A stretch of 45,482 nt of DNA, taken from positions 1 to 45,482 of the forward strand of contig JACDZG010000053.1 in the NCBI GenBank assembly GCA_013426805.1, given 5' to 3'. A program made the position numbers and the translations under genes. Position 1 is the first letter of the stretch. Every line of letters begins with the position of its first letter. A model generated the notes under the pieces. It was given only the letters and a program-made list of their open reading frames with translations, was not told where the DNA came from and did no database searches. Shown here in pieces: positions 24,301 through 34,600 of this stretch. Source of the DNA: Chromatiaceae bacterium (GTDB lineage: Bacteria > Pseudomonadota > Gammaproteobacteria > Chromatiales > Chromatiaceae).

Positions 24301-26806
24301 CTGCAAGGGCCGCCGTATCCGGCGCCTCGGCCAGGCGCACCAGGCCGCTCACGTTGTAGGCGGTGGAACCCTCGCTGATGCGCGCCAGGAGAAACATGCG
24401 CTTCTGCGCCCGCGACAGGGCATAGGATGATGACGCTTCCAGGGGCAGGGGGCCGTCCGGCTCCGCCACCGTACCCTGACCCCGCAGGGCCGCGGCGAAA
24501 TCGTGGCGCTCCAGCAAGATGGCTACAAAATCGGCAAAGGTGCTCACCGTCAACAGGTCCGCCAGGCCCAGTGACAAACCAAAGAGTGAGTTTATAATGT
24601 GTACGACCCTCATTGCCGAGACGGAGTCCCCGCCCAGTGCATGAAAATCGTCATTCGCCGCGATGTGAGCGTACCCCAGCACCTCGCACCAGACCCGGGC
24701 CACCACCAGATAGGGCAGGCCATCGACCACGCCCGGTGGCGGTTCGGTCCCAGCCGGTGCGGCCTGCACCTCGGCCACCAGACTGGCCCGGCTCGGCATG
24801 GCACGGTCGGCGGCCGCCGTTTCCCCGGCGCCATCCCCGACCGGCACCGCCGCCCCTAGGCCACCGGGCCTCAGAGCGGCGAGCGACTGGTCCCAGAAAG
24901 GGTGCCGTTCAAAGGGCTGGGCCGGCAGGCTGGCCCGGCCCAGTTGTTCGTCCCGGAACAGCTCCGGCCAGGGGATGGGCATGCCGGCCACGTACAGCCG
25001 GGCCAGATCCGCCAGGGCGACCGCGTCGTTACCCTGCACCTGCAGGCGGGACAGAGCCGCATCCCGGCGGGGTCGGGCCTGAGGGTCGGGCTCCGGCACC
25101 GTGGCCAGGCAACGACAAAACAGCTGGTCCTCGGCGCACGTCTCGACGCCGCTAGCCAACAGGTCAGCCAGTCGGGCTAAGCCGGTGCGTAGGTCCTCCA
25201 GGCTATCTGCCAGCACGGCAGCGCGCAGGTGGTGGGACTCGCGACCGAGCGCAGCGGTGTAGGCGATGCGTCCCAGGTCAGCGGTCGGTTCCGCCGCCAG
25301 GTAGCCCAGCAGGTTAGCCACCGTGGCGGAGAACAAGGCCCGGGTGCGGGCCGACAGGGGCACCAGCCGCAACCGGCCGCTCGCCGCCGGGACGGGCTGG
25401 GGCGGCTCCTGCAACACCACATGGCAGTTGGTCCCGCTCAAGCTGAACGAACTGACGCCGGCCAGGCGCACCTGTTCGCCCCGCGGCCAGGGCAAGAGCC
25501 GGTCGTTGACGAATACTGGGCTGTTGCAGAAATCGATGTAACGGTTGGGCTCGTCGAAGTGAATGCTGGGCGGGATCTGGCCGTGTTTGAAACAGAGCAC
25601 CACTTTGATCAATGAAGCCAGGCCGGCCACACCGACGGTGTGGCCAATATTGGTCTTGACCGAGCCGATGGGGCAGAACTGGCGGCGCTGACCATGACGC
25701 GCGAAGGCACCGATCAAACCCTTGATCTCGATCGGGTCGCCGAGTTGCGTGCCGGTACCGTGGGTTTCAATGTAGCCCAGGTTCGCCGGGTCGAGGCGCG
25801 CCCGCTGCCAGGCCTTGAGTATCACCTCCTGCTGGGCCTTGGCGTTGGGGGCGGTTAGACCGTTGGAGGCGCCGTCGTTATTGACTGCGATGCCGCGAAT
25901 CACGGCATGGATCGGGTCACCGTCGCGTTGGGCCTGGGCCAGGGGCTTGATCATGATCGCCGCCAGGCCCTCACCCCAGGTAGTGCCGCCGGCACGGCGG
26001 TCGAAGGCCCGCACCTGGAAGGTTTCGTTCTCGATCTCGCCGACCAGTCCCTTGATCGGGGCGAAGAACAGATTGGCTGCCGCCACCAGGGCAGAGTCGC
26101 AGTCACCATCGCGCAAGGCCTTGATGGCATTGTCCAGGGCCACCAGGCCCGAAGAACAGGCGCTGTCCAACACCAGTGCCGGACCAGAGAAATTGAACAG
26201 ATAGGAAATCCGGCTGGCCAGCACTGCCGTCCAGGAGCCGGTGACAGAATGAAAATCCACGTCTTCAATGAAGTGGATGTAGCTGTTGAACAGGCGATGG
26301 GTATGGTCATTGCCGACGAAGACCCCCACCGGCTGGCCGTAGAGTGCGCCCCGGTGATAACCGGCGTTTTCGATGGTCTGGACAAGGGTTTCCAGCATGA
26401 GCCGGTGGTAGGGGTCCATGTGCCGCGCCACCCGGGGCGGAATCTGGAAGTACTCGTTGTCGAAGTCGTCCACCGAGGTCAGGAAGCCGCCGGCAAACAG
26501 CTCGGTACGCTGATCGTCCTGGGCCGCCAGCTTGGCCCGGCGAGCGGGCGGAAATGGCCGGATACAGTCCCGGCCCACCGCCAGATTGGCCCAGAACGCG
26601 TCCAAGGTATCCGCTTCCGGAAAGCGGCCAGCCATGCCGATGATGGCGATGTCGTCGCGCTCCCGCCCGCCCCCGGTCAATTCTTTCAGAAAACCGGCCG
26701 CCCGTTCCTTGTCGAGTCGGCCGTCCTTGACTTGCTCGATGAGGAAGCGCGCCAAATCCTTGCGGGTATCTGCGCCGACCGTTGGTGCTGTGCTGCGTGA
26801 GGTCAT
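21323..26806 (-). CDS. Hybrid: KS-ACP-C-degenerate A-PCP (AT-less)
   Basis: An 1827-residue protein. Residues 16-44 (DLARFLIEQVKDG...) form an N-terminal docking-like helix pair. KS 50-465 is intact: Cys217 (LDSACSSGLVALD), His349, His389. No AT, KR or DH follows; ACP Ser728 is in FHALGGDSVSAM. This module should add one beta-keto C2 unit with malonate supplied by the free-standing transferase. C domain 795-1220 has MHHIITDG (His927-Gly933). The A-like domain (1235-1710) keeps the fold but lost its motifs: RCLADGSALGVL in place of TSGSTGxPKG, YTWGVADVSPW in place of NxYGPTE, ATGELARR in place of the RTGD loop, and no Lys in the WPTGGDAALP region. It is very probably inactive. PCP Ser1753 (FFSLGGDSIKAI) is intact. 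The tail ELDAIFDDLGIV resembles a C-terminal docking peptide. It starts 8 bp after the previous stop. Confidence 0.9.
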   Translation of the reverse strand: MTSRSTAPTVGADTRKDLARFLIEQVKDGRLDKERAAGFLKELTGGGRERDDIAIIGMAGRFPEADTLDAFWANLAVGRDCIRPFPPARRAKLAAQDDQRTELFAGGFLTSVDDFDNEYFQIPPRVARHMDPYHRLMLETLVQTIENAGYHRGALYGQPVGVFVGNDHTHRLFNSYIHFIEDVDFHSVTGSWTAVLASRISYLFNFSGPALVLDSACSSGLVALDNAIKALRDGDCDSALVAAANLFFAPIKGLVGEIENETFQVRAFDRRAGGTTWGEGLAAIMIKPLAQAQRDGDPIHAVIRGIAVNNDGASNGLTAPNAKAQQEVILKAWQRARLDPANLGYIETHGTGTQLGDPIEIKGLIGAFARHGQRRQFCPIGSVKTNIGHTVGVAGLASLIKVVLCFKHGQIPPSIHFDEPNRYIDFCNSPVFVNDRLLPWPRGEQVRLAGVSSFSLSGTNCHVVLQEPPQPVPAASGRLRLVPLSARTRALFSATVANLLGYLAAEPTADLGRIAYTAALGRESHHLRAAVLADSLEDLRTGLARLADLLASGVETCAEDQLFCRCLATVPEPDPQARPRRDAALSRLQVQGNDAVALADLARLYVAGMPIPWPELFRDEQLGRASLPAQPFERHPFWDQSLAALRPGGLGAAVPVGDGAGETAAADRAMPSRASLVAEVQAAPAGTEPPPGVVDGLPYLVVARVWCEVLGYAHIAANDDFHALGGDSVSAMRVVHIINSLFGLSLGLADLLTVSTFADFVAILLERHDFAAALRGQGTVAEPDGPLPLEASSSYALSRAQKRMFLLARISEGSTAYNVSGLVRLAEAPDTAALAAVVRQVIARHEILRTGFEEIDGDYRQVVYEDAPFALDEVTLPSAADAEAELALVQQAVGRLIQPFDLARPPLMRMAVMRGGAGRSYLAIDMHHIITDGSSMGVLVAELTALAEGRSLPVLPFQYKDFAAWQNRRFAADADHAHAEFWRQRFAGDLPEQELVGDFPRPAFQDYRGGRCHRLIPAPLAGRLRALARHQGVTLFVLLLAAFKTLLHKLGGGHDIVVGSPVAGRTRWSLQGLMGMFVNTLALRDRVEPGARFCDFLVRVRVNTLAALDHQEYPYEELVERLQLPRDGSRNPLFDICFLLQNEDIGVAGKGVEMLPLDATSAKFDLSLVMRDTGAGLTADWEYATALFLPATIARFGEYFEHLLTAIADHPERSCGELSLRPQPALPPPLGQALPRPTIAALFEARVDARPDAPAVSRGGERLSYGQLDRAANRLAHALIHAGLERGDCVAVAQNDDLVTVVSIVALVKAGAVWLPLTGALPPGALADLPTQVRPRWLLGEDRTVADALGLPLLSPSALTAAPRPDSRPGLPVSGQDGACLRCLADGSALGVLSQHSVIGQADTDLAISGEAACLFTVQAQPDLFAALLNGARLVLPDGPPTDPAQLARMVLEQDVSHLFLSTEILHEVLDQLPQTLAGLRCLVFGGGRPSPPRLAKALELLGSAGHLVYTWGVADVSPWACLAVIDAQALEQPRLAITPAAHVTALVVDEVRQAVPPGVVGELCLASAGLTADPLHRPELASGRLFSDPTAGRCIATGELARRREDGFLELLGRPERRFRLGGYRIDPERIETELMQQSPVRACRVAATLDASGQPVSCAWVVATPTAGLEQALLAALSLALPASQLPQAIVCLAAWPTGGDAALPRPSRLAESGGVARDEREADLVAVLREVLGLGEIGIHDNFFSLGGDSIKAIQVVARLRTRGYQILVPLLFQHKTIAELAPWLVPAATLAAADAAPALVDSPGAKGLGQDELDAIFDDLGIV

Positions 26807-26814
26807 AGGACGGC

Positions 26815-29800
26815 CTAGTGAATCTTGTCCAGCAGGGAGTCCAAGGCGTCATCGCCATCCACCACCTGCTCCAGCAATTCCACCCAGTCGGCTTCGGTGG
26901 CGGGCGCCGGCGGCGCATTGCGGCCGGTCTTTTCGTCGATGTAGGCCGCCATGTCGGCAATGGACGAATAGGAAAAAATGTCGGAAATATCGACGACATC
27001 CGGAAACTGAATGTTGATGAATTTCAGCAGATGGGTGGCGATGATGGAGTTACCGCCCATGTCGTAAAAATTGGTAAATACGTCGAGTTCAGCCAGTCCC
27101 AGGACGGCTCCGTAGATGCGGGCCAGCAGTACTTCGGTGGCACTCAAATCTTCCTCATTCTTGCCGCGGATGGCCACTTCAGCCAGCTCGGCGCCGTCGT
27201 CCTCCCCGACCGCTGGCTTAGGCAGGCGCCGCAGCAATTCCTGGGACAGTAGAAAGGGCAATTGACCATAGACGCGCGCCATGGCCACCGGATTCAGGGT
27301 GGACGGCAGGATCTGCTCCGGGCGATGGGCCAGCACCCGTTCCAGCCGGGCAAAGGCATCGGCCGGCATCAAGGCGGCGAAGGGTGTTTCGTCGTCGCTG
27401 ACCCGGTAGTCGGCGGCCATACCGATGTCCTTCCAGCTCGACCAGTTGATGCTGATCAGCAGGCGGCCTTCCCGGCGCGCCTGACCGGACAGACCGTCGA
27501 GGAAGGCATTGGCGGCGGCATAGTCGCCCTGCCCTTCGGCACCGGTCAGGGCCAAAATGGAGGAGAACAGGACAAAAAAGTCGAGAGGTGCGCCGGCCGT
27601 GGCAGCGTAGAGATGGCGCGTCCCATCCAGTTTGGGCTTGAGCACTGCATCGAAACGATCGAAGGACTTGTTCATCAGGAAGCCGTCGCCAGCCACGCCG
27701 GCCAAATGGAAGACGCCGCGCAGCGGGCCGTGGCTGGCCCGGGCGTGCTCCAGAAGGGCCGCCAACGCCTCGTTGTCAGCCATGTCGCAGGGCTGGTAAT
27801 CCAATGCGGCGAGCTGATTCGACAACGCCACCAGGGCGGCGTAGCGCACCGCCTGGGCGTCGCTGCCTTCAGCCAGATCGGCCCAGTCGGCGCGGGGCGC
27901 CAAGGGGGCACGGCCGGTGAGCAAGATTCGCACCCGGCCCAAACCGGCCAGGTAACGAGCCGTGGCAAGACCGAGCCCACCCAGCCCGCCGGTAATAAGA
28001 TAGAAGCCGTCCGCATGCAGCGTCGGCCCATCCGCCGCCGCCAGGCGTGCGGGACGCAACTCCCGCACCAGGCCGTGCAGTGCCCCCTGCTGTGGGCGCA
28101 GCGCCAGCACCCGACCGGGTGCGGCGGCCAGCACCTGTCGGGCCACCGCCGCGGCGTCAGCCAGTGCGCCCGGAGCATCCACCAGCCGGCACGGCAGTCC
28201 GGCGTATTCCAGGCCGATCACGCCGCCAAGGGCCAGGCAGGCCGTCCCCAAGGGGTCGATGGCGGCTTCGCTGCCATCGACGGCAAAGGCGGTGCGACCG
28301 AGCACGGCCAAGCCCCAGGGCATGGTCGGTTTAGCTGCCACCAGGGCCTTGGTCAGGTGGAAAAGGGCATCGACACTGGCGCGCCGCCGCCCGGCGAACG
28401 CCACCGGATCGGCCAGGCCGCCGCGCCCGGCAACGGCGAAGACAATCCCGTCGATGCCGTTCACGGCCGGGCTGGCCAGCAGGTGGGCGAAGGCGGCCGG
28501 GTCGGCGTAATCCAGGCCCGGGGCCGCCCCCTCGCCCAGATCCAGGCCGGTCACGGCCACCCCCACGGCGGCGAAACCAGCCACCAGGGCGTCCCGGTAG
28601 GCGGAATCGCCCTCGACGAGCAGTAGCAGGCGACGGCACGCTGGCGGGGCCCCCGCCGCCGATGCCGTCTGGGCGACCCAGCACGGCACCAGGTATTCCC
28701 CGTCAGCGCCGTTGTCCACCCCGCCCAAGGCATCGACATTGCGGAGTTTTTTCACCACGTAGTCGCTGATGCGGGCCAAAACCCGGCCCTGGCCATCACT
28801 TAAGGCAATGTCGTAGCTCAGGGTTTCGCCGGAATCCTTGCGCGCCTTGGCCACCACGTGGCTGTAGATTTCGGCCGTCAGCGGTGCATAGAGACAGAAG
28901 GACTTGTAGGTGAACGGGAGATAGGTGCCGCTGGTCTGACTGATGAGGTTCACCGCGTTGTCCAGCACCGCAGGATGGAGCTTGTACACGTGGATCTCAT
29001 CGGCCAGGGCCTCCGGCAGGGCCAGCCGCGCCAAGGCGTCCGGGCCGATCAGCCAGGCGGAACGGATGGCGTTCCAGTGGGGACCGAACTGAAACACCCC
29101 GGTATCGGTCTCGGCTTCGTAATGCTCGATGCCTTCCGTCGCCGCCCGCTTCAGTGCGTCGAGATCAAGGGTCTCGACCACCGGGATAAGTGGCGCGATC
29201 ACGCCTTCGGCATGGCGCTGCCATGGTCCTTCGCTGCCCTCTTCGCGACTTTCGATGTCGAAGCGCAGGCGCTCGCCGCTGCGTGCCAGGCTGAGGCGAA
29301 CACGCTGGGTCTGTGTCGCGGCCACCACCATAGGCACCAGGAAGAACACCTCGGTGAACTCGATGGTCTGCCAGCCCTGGGCCAGCTCCGCTGCCACCCT
29401 GGCCATTTCCAGGTAGGTGGTGCCGGGTACGACGTAACTCCCCTTGATCCGGTGGTCGGCCAGAACCCAGTGGCGATCCACCCGGAACAGGGATTCAAAT
29501 ACGCTGTCATCGCCCTGGCGTCCGGCCAGGCGCTGCACCAGGGGATGCAGTTGCTCGGCCACCGGGGTGAGTTTGCTCACTTTGGGGTCGGCCCAATAGC
29601 GGATGCGCTGCAGGGGATAGGTCGGGAAAGACCGCCGCCGACGCGCCTCCCCGCGATGGAATTGCTGCCAATCCACCTCGGCCCCGTCCACCTGGAGGCG
29701 CGCCAGCTGCACGAGTCCGGCCAGATCCTGACCAGCGCCGGCCAGCCATTCGGCCAGCACCAGTGCCGCCTGCTCGGACCGTGATTTTTTGCTCTTCTCG

Positions 29801-31584
29801 CTCAATTCTCCCGGCGCCGGATCGCGTTTTCGGTCGCTGACCATGAGGTGACTGCCGTAGAAAACCCCCGCGGCGGTCGCTTCGCCGAGAATCACCGCCG
29901 GTGCCCGCGCCAAGCCCAGGGCCAAGTCCTCCGGACCGGTGACAACCATGGCCAGCCGGTAAGGGTAATGGCCGCGGCCGATGTTGCTGGTGTAACACAG
30001 GTCGGCTACATCCACGTCCTGGCCGGCCAGGTTGCCGGCCACCCTGGCGACGTAATCGAGCAGAATCTGCTGATTGAGGGCGGACAAGGTCAGGCAGTAG
30101 CCGACTTTGGTGTGCGCCAGCGGCTCCGGCTCCGGCGCCTCTTCCACCACCATGTGACAGTTGGTATGGCTGAAGCCAAAGGAACTCAGGGCGGCCTGGC
30201 GTGGCCCTTCGGTCACCGGCCAGGGGCGCAGCGCGTCGCTGATGTAGAGCGGGCTGGCGACGAAATTGATGTAGGGATTGGGCTGGCCGAAGTTGATGGT
30301 CGGCGTCAGTTCCCGGTGCTCCAGGGACTTGACCACCTTGAACAGGGATGCAACGCCCGAAGCCGCGACCAGATGACCCATATTCGTCTTGAGCGAACCG
30401 ATGGCACAGAACTGGCGTTTCTGGGTAAAGCGGCGGAAGGCTGCAGTCAGCCCCTTGAACTCAATGGGGTCACCCAGCACGGTGCCCGTACCATGCGCCT
30501 CAATGTAGCCCAGGTTGGCCGGGTCAATGCCGGCCTTCCGCCAGGCGCGAACAATAACCGCCTCTTGGGATTCTGCATCGGGGGCCGTCAACCCGCTGGA
30601 AGCGCCATCGTTGTTGACGGCGCTGCCGCGGATGATGGCGTGAATGTGGTCCCGGTCGGCGATGGCCCGGGCCAGGGGCTTGAGCAGCACCATGGCGACG
30701 CCTTCGCCCCAGACCGTACCGTTGGCACGAGCGTCGAAAGAGCGGATCACACCATCCTGGGATTCCACCGCTTCCATCGCCATGCTGCCCTGATAGCCCC
30801 GGCCGAATTCGCCGGAAACGATGAGGTTGATGCCGCCGGCCAGGGCTTGGTCGCACTCGCCGTCGAGGATGGCACGCGCTGCCATATGCACCGATACCAA
30901 GCCGGCCGAGCATGCGGTATCCACCAGCATGCACGGGCCGCTGAAGTCGAACAGGTAGGAAATGCGGCTGGCCATGACGCTTTCCCAGGAACCGGTGAGC
31001 TGCATCGGGTGGCTGACGGTGCAGTAACGGTAGAGGGAATAATTGGTACCCTCCTTGCCGATAAACACCCCAGTATTGCTTCCGTAAAGGCTGCGGCCGC
31101 CATAGCCGGCATCCTCCATCGCCTCCCAGCTCACCTCCAAGGCCACCCGTTGATGTGGATCCATGAAGGCCGCTTCCGTCGGGGGAATGCCGAAGAAGGC
31201 CGCATCGAACTTGTCGATTTCATCAATGTAGCCGGCCGGGGCATGGGCATGATCGATGTGCTCCGGCGGCACCGTGGTGTTGATCAGCAATTCGGTGTAA
31301 TGGGGATTACGCAGGATGTGCTCGAAATCCTTTTTGCGCGGCACCGGAAAGTCGCGGATGCAATTGAGGCCGTTGCGCAGCACCTGCCAGAACTCTTCCG
31401 GATTGTTGGCCCGGGGAAAGCGACCGGCCATACCGACGATGGCGATGGCGGTGTCCAACGGCTGCCGCTCGTGGTCCCGCGGGCCGGAGGTTTGCGCCAG
31501 TTCCGTCAGGAGTTTCTTGGCTTCATCCTGTGACAATGCGCGCCGGGCCACCTGTTCGAGGATATATTTTTTTATTGACGACAT
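26815..31584 (-). CDS. Trans-AT PKS module: KS-DH-KR-ACP
   Basis: A 1589-residue protein. N-terminal docking-like helices are at residues 4-30 (IKKYILEQVARRALSQDEAK...). KS 45-480: Cys225 (VDTACSAGLVSVH), His364, His404. No AT; the usual short post-KS segment ends FPTYPLQRIRYW. DH 680-945: HRIKGSYVVP (His711, Gly715, Pro720) and Asp875 in AVLDNAVNL, where Asn stands in the usual Gln/His place. KR 985-1445: YLITGGLGGLG (about 1195-1205), Ser1342, Tyr1355 and Asn1359 (YAAANAF). ACP Ser1513 in FYDMGGNSIIAT. The tail (LLEQVVDGDDALDSLLDKI) is helical. It should add one C2 unit reduced to a double bond. With the preceding, identically built module this predicts a conjugated diene. The gap from the previous gene is 32 bp. 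Confidence 0.92.
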   Translation of the reverse strand: MSSIKKYILEQVARRALSQDEAKKLLTELAQTSGPRDHERQPLDTAIAIVGMAGRFPRANNPEEFWQVLRNGLNCIRDFPVPRKKDFEHILRNPHYTELLINTTVPPEHIDHAHAPAGYIDEIDKFDAAFFGIPPTEAAFMDPHQRVALEVSWEAMEDAGYGGRSLYGSNTGVFIGKEGTNYSLYRYCTVSHPMQLTGSWESVMASRISYLFDFSGPCMLVDTACSAGLVSVHMAARAILDGECDQALAGGINLIVSGEFGRGYQGSMAMEAVESQDGVIRSFDARANGTVWGEGVAMVLLKPLARAIADRDHIHAIIRGSAVNNDGASSGLTAPDAESQEAVIVRAWRKAGIDPANLGYIEAHGTGTVLGDPIEFKGLTAAFRRFTQKRQFCAIGSLKTNMGHLVAASGVASLFKVVKSLEHRELTPTINFGQPNPYINFVASPLYISDALRPWPVTEGPRQAALSSFGFSHTNCHMVVEEAPEPEPLAHTKVGYCLTLSALNQQILLDYVARVAGNLAGQDVDVADLCYTSNIGRGHYPYRLAMVVTGPEDLALGLARAPAVILGEATAAGVFYGSHLMVSDRKRDPAPGELSEKSKKSRSEQAALVLAEWLAGAGQDLAGLVQLARLQVDGAEVDWQQFHRGEARRRRSFPTYPLQRIRYWADPKVSKLTPVAEQLHPLVQRLAGRQGDDSVFESLFRVDRHWVLADHRIKGSYVVPGTTYLEMARVAAELAQGWQTIEFTEVFFLVPMVVAATQTQRVRLSLARSGERLRFDIESREEGSEGPWQRHAEGVIAPLIPVVETLDLDALKRAATEGIEHYEAETDTGVFQFGPHWNAIRSAWLIGPDALARLALPEALADEIHVYKLHPAVLDNAVNLISQTSGTYLPFTYKSFCLYAPLTAEIYSHVVAKARKDSGETLSYDIALSDGQGRVLARISDYVVKKLRNVDALGGVDNGADGEYLVPCWVAQTASAAGAPPACRRLLLLVEGDSAYRDALVAGFAAVGVAVTGLDLGEGAAPGLDYADPAAFAHLLASPAVNGIDGIVFAVAGRGGLADPVAFAGRRRASVDALFHLTKALVAAKPTMPWGLAVLGRTAFAVDGSEAAIDPLGTACLALGGVIGLEYAGLPCRLVDAPGALADAAAVARQVLAAAPGRVLALRPQQGALHGLVRELRPARLAAADGPTLHADGFYLITGGLGGLGLATARYLAGLGRVRILLTGRAPLAPRADWADLAEGSDAQAVRYAALVALSNQLAALDYQPCDMADNEALAALLEHARASHGPLRGVFHLAGVAGDGFLMNKSFDRFDAVLKPKLDGTRHLYAATAGAPLDFFVLFSSILALTGAEGQGDYAAANAFLDGLSGQARREGRLLISINWSSWKDIGMAADYRVSDDETPFAALMPADAFARLERVLAHRPEQILPSTLNPVAMARVYGQLPFLLSQELLRRLPKPAVGEDDGAELAEVAIRGKNEEDLSATEVLLARIYGAVLGLAELDVFTNFYDMGGNSIIATHLLKFINIQFPDVVDISDIFSYSSIADMAAYIDEKTGRNAPPAPATEADWVELLEQVVDGDDALDSLLDKIH

Positions 31585-31616
31585 GATCGCTATTCAGGTA
31601 AGGGGATGACCAGGCA

Positions 31617-34600
31617 CTAATTCGATAAGAAAGAGGCTGCTTCGTCCGCCGTAATGCTGCCTTCGGCCAGACGGGCCAAGAGGCTGTCCAGGTCATCCTG
31701 GGGCGGCTCGGCCGGTGCCGCCGGTGTATCCTCGACTCTCCCCGCCATCCGGCGCAGTAAAGCCACTTGCTCACGCACAGTAGTATGGGTGAACAGGTCG
31801 ACCACATCCAGTGCACCGGGGTAGCGTGCCTCGTATTCCCGATACAACTGAGTAGTCAGGATGGAATTGCCACCCTGGTCGGCGAAAGCATCGTCGCCAT
31901 GGACTTCGGTCAGGCCCAGGATGCGTCCCCACAAACCGGCTACGACACGGGTCAGTTCGTCAGGGTCGGCCATGCCATGCACCGTCACTTCGGTCTCCTG
32001 CCTGGGCGACTGGGCCGTCGCGCGCCGTGCCGCGGTTCGGCGCAGACGGGTGCGCAGGCCGTCCGGCAGCGCCAGCCCCAGGGCGTCCAGGCTGTCCGGC
32101 GTGGCGCGCTCGTTGATCTCGCCCGCCACCAGCACCGGCGGCAGGCAACCATCGTCGCAGAGTATCTGCTCAATCAGGGGTAGCGCCTGGGCCGGGGCGA
32201 TGGGCGCGAAAAACTCCAGTTCGTCCACGGCCCCATACTCGACGGCAATACCCACTTCGCGCCAGGCCGGCCAGCATACCGACAGGGCCGGTAACCCCAG
32301 GCTACGGCGGTAACGGGCCAGAGCGTCCAGGTAGGCGTTGCCCGCCGTGTAATCGCCCTGGCCAGCGCTACGCAGCACCGTGGCCACCGACGAGTAAAGG
32401 ATGAAGAAGTCCAGGGGGTCTCCCAAGGTAAGTGTGTGCAACAGCCGGGCGCCGTCAATCTTGGGTGCCACCACTCGGGCGAAGGCCGCCCGGGGTTTGC
32501 TGTGCAAGAAGCCCTCGCCGGCCCGGCCGGCGGCGTGGATGACGCCGTTGATGCGCCCGTGATGGGCGCGCAGATCGGCCAGCAGCCGCGTCATGCGTTC
32601 GGCGTCGGCCACATCGGTGCTGAGGCATTCAATGTGGGCGCCGGCCTCCATCAGGGCCAGCAGGCGGGCGATGCGCTGGCGGTCCTTGTCCGAACCGTGG
32701 CCGGTCACCAGCATCTCCTCCCATTCGTCTTGGGGCGGCAAGGGTTTGCTGGCGACCAGGGCCAGATTCACCGGCCCTCGGGCCGCCAACAGGGCCGCCA
32801 GTTCCAAGCCCAGGGCGCCGCTGCCGCCGGTAATCAGGTACACCCCTTTGCGATTGGGCGTAAAATGAGTCGAAGCCATTGGCGGCAAGGTTTCCAGCCG
32901 TTCCTGATAGCATTCGCCCCGACGCCAGACCGCCAAATCGCCTTCGGCCGCCAGTTCCGCCAGCAGCCCGTCGCCCTCGGGCAACTGATCACAATCGACA
33001 CAGCGCCAACGTAACTGCGGATTTTCAAGCCGGACGATGCGCGCCAAGGCCGCCAGGGCCGCCCCCCGGGGCGACTCACCGCAGGCGTGGTCTTCGACCG
33101 CGAAAGCACCCCGGGTCAGCAGCAGCAGATTGCCGCCGATGCGCAGCCGCCAGTGGGCCAGGGCGGCTAGAAAATCCAGCAGTTCATCGAGCACCGAGGT
33201 GGGTTGGGGATCGAGGGGATGCTCAGCGCCGCTCCAGCCCAGGGCATTGACCACCCCAGCCAAGTTCCGTCCTGCCAGGGGCGCCAGTGCGTCGTGCCAG
33301 GACGGGGCCAGCGGGCCACGCACCAGTTCGATCACCACCACGCCGGGCTGGGCCAGGTGTTGCGCCAGTTGCCGGCCATCGACGTCGTCCCGGCGCAGCA
33401 GCAGCAGGGTTCCGCTCGGCGGTGCCGACCGCGGCGTGGCTTCGGTCGGTACCAGGCGCACCACATGAAAGAGCGCGTCCCGACCATCGCCATCCAGGCC
33501 GCCAATAGCGACCCGTTTCACGGTATAGTCGCTGGCGCGGACGCACACGGAACCGTCGTCGGCCAACAGTTCAATGTCGAAGTTGTAGGCTTCACTGGAG
33601 TTGCCGCGCTTGCGCCGCAGGTGCGAGTAGAAACTGACCGGCAGCACCTGGAACACCTCCAGGCGCTTGTAGGAGAAGGGCAGGTAGAGGGCGCCGCCGC
33701 CGGCCAGGTGGTTGGCGGCATTGACCGCCGTATCCAACAGCGCCGGATGGCAATGGTAGTGATCGGCCTCGGCCAGATAGGCCTCCGGCAAGGCGAGCCG
33801 CACCAGCAGTTCATCCCGCTCACCATTGGTCCAGGCCGCTCGCACCGACAGGTTCCAACGATCCCCAATTTCCAGCCCACGGCTGACGTCCTCGTCGTGG
33901 GTGTAAACCAGGGCTTCGGGCAGGCCGGCCTGGAGCGCCACCAAGTCGCGGGCCGGGACCGCGGCGCCAGCGACCGACCCCAGCCGCGCCTCGGCATGGA
34001 GTTCCCAAGCGTCGCCATCGGGTCGGCTAAGGATACGCACCCGGCACTCCGCCAGCGCGCCCTGTACGACTACCTGGACCGACCGGAGCTGACCATCATC
34101 CAGGGAGCAGGGACGCAGGAACAGCAATTGCTCCATGCGTAGCGGTAGCAGTTGGTTGCCGTTGAGGTGCGTCCACGCCGCTAGGATCATCTCGATGAAG
34201 GCGGTTCCCGGCAGAATGTAATGGCCCTGAACCTTGTGATCATGGAGTTCCCAGTGGGAAGCGACGCCAAGCTGGGTTTCAAACAGGCGCAAATCCTGGC
34301 TCTCGACGGCCAAGCGGTCGAGCAGCGGATGGTGGATCTGCTTGGTCGCGCTCCGACTGGCCAGGCGTTCGCCAGCGTCGCTCACACCGACCCAGCAGCG
34401 CACCCGTGAGAAGGGATAGGTTGGAAGGGGCACGCGCCGACAGGCGCTGACGTCGAACCAGCGCCGCCAATCGAAAGCGGCGCCCTGCACATAGAGGCGG
34501 GCCGCTTGCAACAGCAGTTCGGCACGGTCCGGGCCGGTACTGCGAGGCACCCGCTCGCTTAGATCACGAGCCTGATGATCCAATTGTTTCTTGTCCTGCG

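Noticed and set aside
34432-34585. Search for a remnant AT in the AT-less modules
   Set aside because: No GHSxG motif or AT-sized segment is present between KS and the next domain in the three modules; only the usual short post-KS linker is found.
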